Shown: positions 1-9,884 of the stretch, one piece after another | Layout of the letters: each line of letters opens with the position of its first letter | Numbering within the stretch: the first letter of the stretch is position 1 | Origin: Ustilaginoidea virens | Lineage: Eukaryota; Ascomycota; Sordariomycetes; Hypocreales; Clavicipitaceae | DNA: 64,000 bases | Reading direction: 5' to 3' | Assembly: GCF_000687475.1 (NCBI RefSeq) | Contig: NC_057319.1 | Span: 1,860,001 to 1,924,000, forward strand | Position numbers and translations under genes: made by a program | Notes under the pieces: model-generated | Database searches by the model: none | What the model saw: the letters and a program-made list of their open reading frames with translations, nothing else | What the model was told of the DNA's origin: nothing

Positions 1-2240
1 CGCCAGGCGCACTTACTTGGATCTGGGCCCTAGAGTCTGGATGCACCAGCTGCAGCAGACGATGCGTCGGCCAGCCATGTGAACCATGTGAGCCATGTGC
101 GCCATGTTGTGTGCATGGCTGGATAACCTGGATAACGAAGGCAAGATATCGTCTCCAGCATTCACCAGTCGGGACGCAGGGAACATTCTCGACTCTCTGC
201 TTGCCAGGCCAAGCACTGCATACTGTTGACCAAGTCAAAACAGTGCATGTCACAGTATTTACTCCTACGCACACCTCTTATGATATTGGAAAGAGCTCCC
301 CCAAAAGGCACCATACGCCCAAAGGCCGTCTTCGACACGCAACCCCCGAGCTCAAGCATGCCATGCCGATAAGGATTTTATTGCATTGCGTCTTGTTAGA
401 AAATTCCACCAAGACTACCATCCGCATCTTGGGCCGCTTCAGCCGTGGCTTTGCTTCTATCCTTCCTCAGCTTGACCAAGCTTGCATCTTGTCAGGCCTT
501 GGCCTCTCACGCACCTGCAGCTTGTTCAGACTCTGTGTGCAGCTCGACGACAGCTCGACGACAGCTTGGCTAGCGGGACCGGCAACGACAATGCAGGGTC
601 GTTTGCGTCCCCAGGTCGGCCTTGGGGCAAGTCAGAGACGAGCATCACATCACCGGCCCTGTTCCGACCATACTCTGCTCCCTGGCGGTCATGCCGCCGT
701 TGCTGCAGCGGGTCCGGAAGAATACAAAGATGAAGCAAAGTGCCTCTTGGCTCACGACTCGTTAATGTGCCAGTCACTGAGGACAGCAACTGGCGACTTG
801 GTTGGCATAGCGTCTGGACTTGGCGGACGGAAATGGATATGCCCATTTCGAACCTTGGATGTCTGAAGAGCTCGAGAACAGCCACGGGAGTTCGCTGGTG
901 GGCAGTGGAAATAGGCGCCAAGCACGACTTTGGCCCGTGGCTCATATGTAAGACGCAATGGAGTCGACATGACGTCCGCGTAGCCCCTAGTTGCTTCCCC
1001 GAGGGCACAAGCCGTTGAAATCAGCAAGCCGCAAGTTGGCATGGACAGTCCATGTCAAGTCAAGGGGCAATCCTAGAACGGGTCACATGTGTGCAATTCA
1101 GTCGCGTATCCCATCGCCATCCCCCGGTAATCTCATCTAACCAGACTCTGGCCGGAAAATCAAGGGCCTTTGCAGCCCCGCCTATTTTCCCTTTGAGAAA
1201 CGACGAGGCCTCAGTTCCGCATCTCTGGCCAACAGCATCTGCATAGACTGGCCTTGCATGGGTCAAAAATGCGGTCTGGGCAGGCTTTACCGGGACGAGC
1301 TCCCCGAGACATCTCGCTTGTGTCATTGAGCGGGGGGATGAGGCAGATTAGGTTGCAACCCTGCCCACGACAAGATATGGAACGTGCGCCGATTCGCTAC
1401 CGGTGTGTTCTCTGCATCGATGCGACAACAAGATAGCAGCCAAGGCAGGAATCTGCTTGTCCAGATGCACTAGCTATACTTTTGCAATATCGCAATGACA
1501 GCCTTGGGTGAGATTAAGGAACACGGCAGTTGCGATAACTTTCCCTCTACAATCTAACCCATGGGTCGTTCTGTGGGAATGGTTTTCGGGGAGGCTGCAG
1601 TTGCGGCATTATAAAATGTTACTACTTGCTTGCATGGCAGCACCGATGCAACCAAAGCCACTTGCCCTCGTCATTGAATGGGTACGATACGGGATTTTAA
1701 TATAAGGAGGGATCAAGGGCGAGACCAAGTTTACCTATTTTACCCAAACCGTCTAGATTAAGCAAGCGCTGCGGAGATTCGGGGCCGTGAATTAATGTAA
1801 AACATGATTCAATGCGAACGTCCCAGACCAACGACTCTTCGCAAAGCAGCATGGTTGGAGAAGGAATGTTAGCGCGCCTGGTGCCTGGATACGCGTCTGC
1901 GAAGAGCAATTTAAGGGCCAATAACTTGTTCTAGCTTGTTCTAGCATTGCGGACTTGGCCCTTTTGCAGGTGGGATTCGCCTACCTACCTATCTAAGCGC
2001 GTATTCATTACATGGATGTGGGAGTCTCGCTCTCCCATGGTAGCCCCAGGCATCGTAGGATGACCTTTTTTTTTTCTTTCCCATGTCATCTACTGAACAA
2101 GGAAAACGAGGAAACAAATGCGGTAGGTTAATTGGCGACTGCAGCATCCGTCGTCGCTTCACGAGCTCTATCTGTGGCATCTGCCGGAGAAAATCCCTCG
2201 TCTCCCGGATGGCGAGGAATGGCGCGATGCCGCGACGACG
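1..2240. other. Gene-poor stretch at the left edge
   Basis: No reading frame here has a recognisable domain, a signal peptide or convincing splice structure. The longest open frame (111-866, plus) is 251 codons of low-complexity composition and I do not accept it. A TTATAAAA-like element near 1608 is not followed by a plausible gene. The stretch ends in the promoter of the small secreted protein gene at 2369. Confidence 0.5.
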
Positions 2241-2248
2241 TATAAATA
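2241..2248 (+). promoter_or_regulatory. TATA box of secreted protein gene 1
   Basis: A perfect TATAAATA lies 128 bp upstream of the ATG at 2369. The other two secreted cysteine-rich genes have TATA elements at nearly the same distance (105 and 123 bp), which supports real core promoters. Confidence 0.7.
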
Positions 2249-2368
2249 GTGCTGCTTGGGCGCGGTTCGATCCTGTCCTCCAGACATCGCAATCCACCAT
2301 TCACCGTCCGAGTTTTCAAGCCTATAACTTGGCAACTTTCATCATACCATACCTCTTTGAGACACATC

Positions 2369-2558
2369 ATGAGATTCATAGTTCTTCTTGCGCAGATGGC
2401 TGCTGTAGCCTACGCTAACAATGGGTATTGTACCGCGAATACGGTAAAATTCTTTGCGTGCAACAGAGCAAAAGAAGCCGCTTTCTGCGTAAGTCAACTA
2501 CGAAATAGTAACGTACATACTACTGACTTTCCATGTTCGTTTCATGTCCTTTTTTGGG

Positions 2559-2591
<33 letters not shown>

Positions 2592-2728
2592 AGTGCTCCG
2601 ACTCCTCACGCGGTCCTTTTCAAAGATATAGAACCGATCTAATTGAGGTAATCGACGGCAACACTGGAGACCCCTGGCCGTGCACTGCTGGAATCTATAT
2701 TGGATATTATGCTTGTGTCGGGTCTTAG
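2369..2728 (+). CDS. Small secreted cysteine-rich protein (SSP1), effector-like
   Basis: Two exons, 2369-2488 and 2594-2728, give 84 residues. The intron (2489-2593) has a GTAAGT donor, a TACTGAC branch site, a long T tract and an AAG acceptor. Residues 1-16 form a signal peptide (MRFIVLLAQMAAVAYA). The mature part has six cysteines at 21, 31, 40, 41, 70 and 81. The intron is phase 0 and sits exactly between the third and fourth cysteine, the same place as in the two related genes at 4977 and 12348. I know no named family for it; secretion and an extracellular role are inferred from the signal peptide and cysteine content. The intron length is a multiple of three with no in-frame stop, so an unspliced reading would also be open. 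Confidence 0.75.
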
Positions 2729-2818
2729 AAGTCGTCACACTTGACGTCGGGTAGATGCGAGCTTGGAGACATCAATTGCTACCAGGCACTGTTGGTAGCG
2801 CTGGAGCTGCTGCTGTGT

Positions 2819-2896
2819 GGCGTGGCGTGGCGTGGCGTGGCGTGGCGTGGCGTGGCGTTGCCTTGCCTTGCCTTGCCTTGCCTTGCCTTGCCTTGC
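2819..2896. repeat. Back-to-back pentanucleotide arrays (GGCGT)n then (TTGCC)n
   Basis: About eight GGCGT units (2819-2857) run straight into about eight TTGCC units (2858-2896). The two arrays can pair imperfectly with each other if G-U pairs are allowed. They begin about 90 bp after the stop codon of SSP1, so they may lie in its 3' region. Confidence 0.85.
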
Positions 2897-4871
2897 CGCG
2901 GCAATCAAGGGGCTCCGATTCGGGCAGCAGCACCGTGACGGTATATTGACTTTTTATGTTGGTTTAGAAACCAGACCAGATCAGACGGACCAGAACTTGT
3001 AACAAGTTGGAACCATGGACTGACAGGTACCTCCTAGTATTGGCCACCGCGACTGGAGACGTATTCACGTGCCGTGCCTACCAACATGCAATAGCGACCC
3101 AGCCTCACGTGCCCCTTCCCAGCTCCCCGCTCTCCTGCCACCTCCCATCTCCAAACAGAAGGAGCCCTCGTCGCCCAATGATAAACCCCCTCCCCTCCCT
3201 CCCCTATTGTCCCAACAAAGCAGACTTCTCCTTCAGCAGTAAATCATCCTTGCCTGCACCGCCATCATGACATCCCCGTGCGCTGTACTGCAGAAATCGA
3301 ATCCAGCCCACGGCCGCCGACTCCGCACTTGAACCTGGAATAATCCATGTGGCTAGACTCCTGCGGCAGCCCAAACCTCTTCAGCTCTGCGCTCATCTCC
3401 TCGGAATACCGTCCTGGCCAAGAAAGGTCCAGCACAAGATTTCAGAACCTTGCAGCAAAATACGCGACATTCGGTGCGAGGCGTACCTCGCCTGAGCAGG
3501 TTGTAGCCGCAGTAAATCCGGTCGTCTGGGCAGCTCGCGGCCGTGGTGACGGCGGGGAAAAGAAGGCTTCATACAGCGACGAGCAGGGCAGGCTTGACCC
3601 TTTTGCCAGTCGCGCGTGATGAATGTCGCAAAGCTGGCTGGATGTGGTTTGCTCGGTCCGTGGTATCTGGCGGGGCCATGGGAGACTTGGGTGGGCGGTG
3701 AGGTGCCTTTCTTATACCACAAGCGGTCCTCGTTGCGCTGTCCTTCTCCTGCACCGGCGACAGTGTGTTCCTACTCTTCCATGTGCTGCCTGCCTCTTGC
3801 TTCTCATGTCGGCATGGCCTTGCCAGGGTTTCGTGTTGTCAGAGCGTATCGTTACTGCGCGCCGATTCGCGTGCGCTGACGTGGTCAGCGAATCTGCGCA
3901 TCTCGACGTGTTGGCGTGGCATGATTCGGCAGGCTCTTCACTCGCCTGATAGGGATGCTGCTGGATGGCCCTCGACGAAAGTTGAGCGTTACGTCTTGTA
4001 GGTACCGGGGCTTTGGATCTTATCCACGTACTCCGTAAACTTGGTTAGCATCACGTGTGACGGGGCATCATGGCGCTGGGATTCTTTGCGGCTGAGGCCA
4101 TAGTATCGTCGGTAAGCTTCCTGCCGTCCTCTCGACCGTTTTCGCAGCCGAGAAATGGGTCTGATGTTCTTGACTATGGGGCAAAGACTGTGCAGCAGCA
4201 CCAAAGTGCCGTCGGCGTGTGCCACCGTTGCCGTTCTAGAATGGCTTGTCGAGCGGCTGGAAGATGACGCATCGCATGGGCTCATCGCTGCGCAAAAATA
4301 AATGACAAGTGACACAACCGGCGGCACGGCCTTGGGGTCCCGTCAACAGGGTGCTGCTATATTGTACTGGGACTCCTGGTAGGCAGCACTATTTATATCT
4401 CGAGCATGGACGATTCAATGGAAACAAACGGCCCTTTCGCATGGGCCGCATGCGGCCTGTCCGTCCAACCGCTATTTATTCGTTTATTTATTTTCTTAGA
4501 ACAGGAGCAATGACCATCGGGTGGACATTGTACGACGTGGCAACACTTGCTTTACCATTCACACAGTTACCATGCACTAGTACTGTAGCCATTCGAAAGC
4601 AGCATCCCCGGCTGGCATAATTTTAGCACGAATCCATCCCACTTCAATAGGCATCAGCCGACGCTATGTATAGTCGGCGCCAGCTGCAATTTTTATCAAG
4701 TCCGATCCTGCCAGGACTTGTCGAAGCTAACGATAAAAATACAGCCCGCATCAATAACAATAGCACCGAGTATGAAGCCAGCAGCATGAGCATGAATCAG
4801 TTGCGAAAAAAAAAAAAAAAGAAACAAAAAAAGAAACAAAAAACGAAAGTGGCGCCGGTCGAAATTCTCCG
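2897..4871. other. Intergenic stretch between SSP1 and SSP3
   Basis: I see no supported gene. Open frames around 3600-4000 on both strands lack domains, signal peptides or splice consistency. One TACTCCGTA motif lies at 4029-4037, and there is an A-rich tract at about 4805-4850, just upstream of the SSP3 promoter. Confidence 0.5.
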
Positions 4872-4878
4872 TATAAAA
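4872..4878 (+). promoter_or_regulatory. TATA box of secreted protein gene 3
   Basis: TATAAAA lies 105 bp upstream of the ATG at 4977 and is followed by a CT-rich stretch, a typical fungal core promoter layout. Confidence 0.7.
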
Positions 4879-4976
4879 CAGCCTCTCTTTACGTCCAGCC
4901 AGAGACCTTCCTCTTGCCCCGTTCTCGCCCTCGAAACGACGCCATTCCGGCTTCTGAAAACCTCGTGGCTCGCGAA

Positions 4977-5689
4977 ATGAAGTTTCTAACGCTCATCAGC
5001 ATCATAGCATCGCTAAACGCGATGGCGATAAAAATGCAATTGATTCGTTTTCAGGCAAAACACCAGAAGCTAATTCGGGTTTCAGGGGTGCGTTGAAAAC
5101 CTTGGCGGAACCATTGACCGCACTTGGGCTTTGCTAACATTCCTTTTTATCTTGCAAATTGACCAGCATTGCATTCCGGGGCTCGTCTCAGGCAGCCACG
5201 GTACATGCTGGCCAGATCATGGGGGGGCACCTCATCTTTTTACCCACTGCTCTACTCCGGTACGTTGGGTTCCATGGCGCGTGTACCCTTGGAAGAAAAA
5301 CAGAACCTAACCGCGTTTGCCAACCTCTCTAGTGTCCTCGATCACCATTCTACGGGAGGAGGGGGTGTTTAGTGCAGCCGTACTCCAAAGGAAGGACAGT
5401 GTGTGGCGCTGAAATGATGACGAACCGAAACACGGGTCAGGCGATAGTTATATTACCTAATAGGGAGGTACCTCGAAGGATGAGGAGACCATATGTCGCG
5501 TACTATGTCGCCAGGAAAAGAGATAGCTTTCATCGGTTGTTCCCGCCTGAAGCTCCGCCAACGCCTGAGTCTAGGGCTGCGGCTTCGGCTGCGGCTCTTC
5601 GCTCGCGCCTACCAGATGCGCGCAGAGCTAAGACGTCAACCCGTCCAGTCAAGGTTGCAGAGCGTCGGGGTGGTGGACGTGAAGGGTGA
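4977..5689 (+). CDS. Small secreted cysteine-rich protein (SSP3), SSP2 paralogue with odd C-terminal extension
   Basis: Exons 4977-5087, 5167-5259 and 5333-5689 (186 codons). Both introns are phase 0 with good signals: GTGCGT...GCTAAC...CAG (79 bp) and GTACGT...CCTAAC...TAG (73 bp). Residues 1-17 are a signal peptide (MKFLTLISIIASLNAMA). Cysteines fall at 39, 51, 65, 69, 80 and 92. Exon 2 shares C-[IV]-P, an SG-then-HGTC segment and DHG with SSP2, and both introns sit at the same places relative to the cysteines. SSP2 stops two residues after its sixth cysteine. Here the frame stays open for about 94 more residues rich in R, A and P, unlike a secreted cysteine-rich protein. The stop may have been lost, another intron may exist, or the locus may be decaying. 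The first two exons are firmer than the 3' end. Confidence 0.6.
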
Positions 5690-6344
5690 CTGAGTTGGTT
5701 ACTTGGGCAGGTCAGGGCCCCTAGGGGCTTGCCAGCCAAGGGTGAATGAAGAAAGCACTTTTTTGTCTTTACTGTGGTTTCTTAGTGCTAAGCCAGAGTG
5801 ATTGATCAAACTTTGTGTACTATGAAAGCAACGTGTCCCAAACACTCAAACGATTAGAGACGTCGTCTGCGTAACTGGGCTGTCATGACAGCTTGGATCC
5901 GCTGGGCATCACGAAGCGCGGAGCTATGCGCGCGATGTGAAGAAACACCCGAGCTGGCGACCTGGCGAGCTGGCGACCTTTGCGCCTAGCAATCAAGGCC
6001 CATCCTGTGGATGTAGTTGAGGACGTGGGGTGTCTATTTTGCGAGGGGATTCTCGACAGATGGATTGTAGGGCGGTTTTTTTATAGCGGGCATATCATAC
6101 CGTACCACAGGTGAACCGGTTCTTGCTAAGGGGGGAGTAGAGATGACGACTCTAATTTAATTTTTTTGTTCTTTTTTTAAATGAGATCTACATACTCATC
6201 CCAGTCTAGTGGCAAAACTTTGCAAAGCTGCGCGTGTGCGGTTTCAGGACTGGTACGGAGTAGGGTCTGGTGTTTGGTTTGATTGATGCAGCTGTGGTTT
6301 CGTTGGTGGAAGCTTCGAGCTAAAAGACGACACACGTAGCCTTA

Positions 6345-6352
6345 TGACGTCA
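6345..6352. promoter_or_regulatory. CRE-like palindrome TGACGTCA
   Basis: A perfect ATF/CREB (bZIP) consensus octamer. The nearest downstream start codon is about 1.5 kb away (7833), so assignment to a gene is uncertain. Confidence 0.3.
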
Positions 6353-6745
6353 TTCGCTCGCTACCTAGTGAGCCTGCAGCTATTGGAAGTAAGTATTGGA
6401 GCAAACTTGGGTTTTTAAACGGTTAGGGTTCCTAGGCCGAGGATGCATGCACATGCACTGGGCACTGGGCAGTCTGGGCGGACAGCGCACATGTTATGAT
6501 GAGTAGCAGCAAGTTGGCGCGCAAGATGCAAGATGCAAGATGCTGTGCTGGTATCGAAGCTTGGGCTCTGCAAACCTTGGATGACGTGGGTGGACTGTTC
6601 GAGAAGGGGGCTGGGGGTAAATAGTGTAAATAGTACATGTTAGGAAGGACCCAACCGAGCATAGCAGTAGGCAGATCAATCTATTTCCCCGCTCTACGGG
6701 GGAAAGAGCTGGGGAAGAGGGGGGGGAGACGAAGAAGAAATCCAG

Positions 6746-6790
6746 GGCAAGTACGGCAAGTACGGCAAGTACGGCAAGTACGGCAAGTAC
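6746..6790. repeat. 9-bp tandem repeat (GGCAAGTAC)5
   Basis: Five direct copies of GGCAAGTAC are followed by a partial copy. On the minus strand it reads as Thr-Cys-Arg repeats inside an unsupported frame. Confidence 0.85.
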
Positions 6791-7745
6791 GGCTACGGAG
6801 CAACGGAGGAATCAATTTCATCATGGGGTTCAAGGGGCAAGCCTCAACGTGGGCTAGTGAATGGGCTTGCATGTGTGCTGGTGCGGACCCCCACACTGAC
6901 TGACCATGACTCCAGTCCCTTTCAGACCAGACTCGGACCAGACTTAGACTCAGACTCAGGCTCAGACCAGACCCCATCCAGGCGTGGCCCGCGCGCTTGC
7001 ATCTGTTGGGGCAACCCGGTGTCGACCGCTCTGCACCACCACGGACCACAGCTGGCCATGCTGTGCTCCATGAGGTCCGCTGACGAATGCACCTTAGCTA
7101 CCGGAGCACCAGTCGGGAGTTCTCATTTCTTTCCGAGCGCAAGAGCGAGAGCGAGAGCGAGAGCGAGAGCGAGACCTTGGCCCTGGCAGCAGGGTCGTCT
7201 CTTCTTGTTTGGTTGGGCCTTGGCCCTTTCAAAGGAACAAGAGCCGCAACAGTTCAACGAAGCTCACCAGGCCTTTGTCGTCGTCGTCCCAGGCAGCGGG
7301 ACAACGTGCGTGGCACGTGCGCGGGCGTGCGTTGCCGCCCATTGGCCAGACAGCGAGCGCCGTGCCCCGCTCCCCAGCCTTGGCACCACACTTGCCCGTC
7401 CTTGCCCGTCCCAATCGGGCAAAGGTGGCGAAGCTGGCTGCCCCTCGCCTTCCCAATCGCATCTGTCCGTACGGCATCGTCACATCGTCGCATCGTCGCA
7501 TCGTCGCTTCCTCACCTGCTCGCCTCAAGCAAGAAGCGTAAGCATCCAGGGCCGCGTCTCGGGCAACGGGGCTTCCGCTTTCACGTGCAGATGCCCCGGG
7601 GCCCCGGTCCGTCACGTCGATGGCTTCATCACCAAACCCCCAGTCTTGCCGCGCGGGCCAAAGCTTAAATACATCTCCACCTACCGGCAGTCCCTCTGAC
7701 CGGCCCCTCCCCCCCCCTTTTTCTCTTCTTAACCTTGAGCACTCG

Positions 7746-7767
7746 CCCCCCCCCCCCCCCCCCCCCC
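7746..7767. repeat. Poly-C tract of 22 nt
   Basis: An uninterrupted run of 22 C lies 66 bp before the start codon at 7833, so probably in the 5' untranslated region of the hydroxylase-like gene. Upstream in-frame ATGs would translate it as polyproline, one reason I place the start after it. Confidence 0.85.
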
Positions 7768-7832
7768 TCCCCCCTTCTCCCAAGGCTTCTTTTTCCTCTT
7801 TGGCTGCTAACCCTCCGCCCGCCATCGCAAAC

Positions 7833-8882
7833 ATGAGCTCGCATCATCCCAACCCAAAGGACTCGGTCAAGTCCACTTGGCGCAGAAAAGACCGCAAAGA
7901 ATGGCGCATCATCCACCGGCTGTACGAGTGGCTGCACATTCTCCCCAGCGACCTCGACAGGCCCGTGCCGGTCCACGCCAAGTCGGAACGCGTCCCTTAC
8001 CTAGACGACTGGCAGCAGCACTGCTGGATCCTCCTCCACGCCTTCGCCCCCATGCTTGTCCACCACCTGTATATCCACCTCGCCGGCCGTAACCTCGCCC
8101 CCTGGCAAGCCGTCCTCTTCTACAGCCTCGCCTTCAAACTAAACGGCATCCGCGAATTCACCATCCTCCGAAACCTCGGCCATCGCCTCGGTTTTCTAGA
8201 CGGCGATGCCCATCCACGAGACGATGTCCCAGACGTGGGCGTCTTCAAGGTCCTCTCCGCCCTGGTTGCCACGTCCACCTTTCGCCCCGTCTTTACCATT
8301 TTCTTGTCCTACAGCGTCTCCCAGCCACCCTCTACCACCAACTGGCGTATGCTGCCGGTTGAAGTCGGGCTTTACGGCATCATCCTTGACTTTTGGTTCT
8401 ACTGGTACCATCGCCTAATGCACGACGTATCTTTCCTCTGGAAGTACCACCGGACCCATCATTTGACCAAGCATCCTAACCCTTTGCTTACCCTCTACGC
8501 CGACTCGGAGCAGGAGCTTTTCGACATTGCCGGGATCCCCTTGCTTACTTACTTCACCATGAAGGCCCTAGGCTTCCCCATGGGCTTTTACGAGTGGTGG
8601 GTGTGTCATCAGTACATTGTGTTTGCCGAACTAGCGGGGCATAGCGGGCTGCGAATGGTGGCTTCGCCGCCCAATCCGTTCAACTGGTTGTTGAGGCTGT
8701 TTGACGCCGAGCTTATCATCGAGGACCACGACTTGCATCACCGAAAGGGCTGGAAGAGCAGTGCCAATTACGGCAAGCAGACAAGACTGTGGGACCGCGT
8801 GTTTGGCACTTGTCGGGAACGGTCTGAATGTCAAGTGCAGAACATAGATTGGGAGAACCGGGTCTCCATGCCCATTTTTTAG
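7833..8882 (+). CDS. Fatty acid hydroxylase / sterol desaturase superfamily protein
   Basis: Single exon, 349 residues from ATG 7833. The frame is open further upstream, but that part is a proline-rich translation of the poly-C leader, so I start at MSSHHPNPKD. The three histidine boxes of the membrane-bound di-iron hydroxylases are present in order: HRLMH, then HRTHH, then HDLHH near the C-terminus, with hydrophobic segments before and between them. Members of the family (ERG25, ERG3, SUR2 and many uncharacterised fungal paralogues) oxidise sterols or lipids in the ER membrane using O2 and cytochrome b5. The substrate cannot be told from the sequence. It does not look like a canonical ERG3 or ERG25. 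A poly-T tract follows the stop at about 8909-8937. Confidence 0.85.
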   Translation: MSSHHPNPKDSVKSTWRRKDRKEWRIIHRLYEWLHILPSDLDRPVPVHAKSERVPYLDDWQQHCWILLHAFAPMLVHHLYIHLAGRNLAPWQAVLFYSLAFKLNGIREFTILRNLGHRLGFLDGDAHPRDDVPDVGVFKVLSALVATSTFRPVFTIFLSYSVSQPPSTTNWRMLPVEVGLYGIILDFWFYWYHRLMHDVSFLWKYHRTHHLTKHPNPLLTLYADSEQELFDIAGIPLLTYFTMKALGFPMGFYEWWVCHQYIVFAELAGHSGLRMVASPPNPFNWLLRLFDAELIIEDHDLHHRKGWKSSANYGKQTRLWDRVFGTCRERSECQVQNIDWENRVSMPIF

Positions 8883-8908
8883 CACTCGCCTCACCCCGCT
8901 GATTTATG

Positions 8909-8937
8909 TTTTTTTTTTTTTTTTTTTTTTTTTTTTT
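8909..8937. repeat. Poly-T tract of about 29 nt
   Basis: A homopolymer run directly downstream of the hydroxylase-like gene, probably in its 3' region. Its length should be treated with caution. Confidence 0.8.
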
Positions 8938-9884
8938 CGTGTGAACCAACAATCAAAACTCCGCAAAATGTGCGCTTGCAAGAGCGATAAACCCCTCGTT
9001 CCCAGCAGAGACACCAAGCGATTCAGGAGACGGTTGCCTTGCGGGTGGCGTATAACCTCGAGGGGCCATTAGTCCTGCTTCTACAGACCCGACACTCCCA
9101 GTTCCCAGTCCGTCAGCAAAGCCTCGCCTTTATCCCCCTTCTGGCATCCTGGCCTTCCCCGCGGGAATACTAGCTCGGGCTGGCTGGCTGCGAATAATGG
9201 CAAGCGTCGGCCCACCGGGGGAGAGAGGCAGTTCGCCTGGCTCTCTCTCATGGTGGCAAGAGGGAGGACTCGGGGACGATGGGCCAAGGGGGGGACGACA
9301 GCGCACCTTCACGTTGCGAAAGACGGCTCAGCTCAGCTGTCGTTGCGGGGAAAGCGACGTCCAGCCCCCCAGCAGGGAGGATTGAATTTACCCGCCGCAT
9401 CAGGCCAAGTTGACATTCAGTTCACGTAGTACAAATACAAGATTCGATGCCGGCTTTTGAAAACCGAGCACATGCAATCAATCACGTTTCCCGGCTCAGG
9501 TTCCGTGCAAGCCCGGTGATGGGAAAGAGCACATAGCCGCACTCCCCCTTTGCCCCTCCCATCGCACCAGGCGACCAAGACAATGTGTGATTCAGGTAGT
9601 CTCAGATACATGTCCACCGTCGCATCTTCAAAACCACGATGCCCTCTCCGGCAGCCAAATGCAAGCCCTGTTGAAACTTGGACGCGTAACTTTTCACCCG
9701 GGGTGCTCCCCTCTCCCTCTCCCTCTTCCTCAGACTCGGCCTAGGTCTTCCCCCCTTCAACCCTCTGCAGCTCGACGAGCCACACACTCTGCGTCGGAAC
9801 TATCCCGTGGGGTCTCACGCCGGCCCGGATCGCAATACAGCCGGCCGACGCGTCTCGCGAATTCTCCCGTGACGTACGCCGACC
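8938..9884. other. Intergenic stretch between convergent genes
   Basis: Spacer between the plus-strand hydroxylase-like gene and the minus-strand F-box gene. I see no gene or notable repeat. Confidence 0.5.

Larger units (their letters stand above)
5690..7740. other. Intergenic stretch with simple repeats
   Basis: No supported gene. It holds one TACGGAGTA motif (6254-6262), a perfect TGACGTCA (6345-6352), a 9-bp tandem array (6746-6790) and a 6-bp array (about 7144-7172). The 280-codon plus-strand frame across 6857-7699 is compositionally biased by these repeats. Confidence 0.5.

Noticed and set aside
2260..2276. B-box-like GGTTCGATCC suggesting a tRNA gene
   Set aside because: No T-stem, acceptor stem or A-box can be built; it lies in the SSP1 promoter.
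6857..7699. A 280-codon plus-strand frame
   Set aside because: Composition is driven by repeats and there is no domain. It overlaps the presumed promoter of the hydroxylase-like gene.
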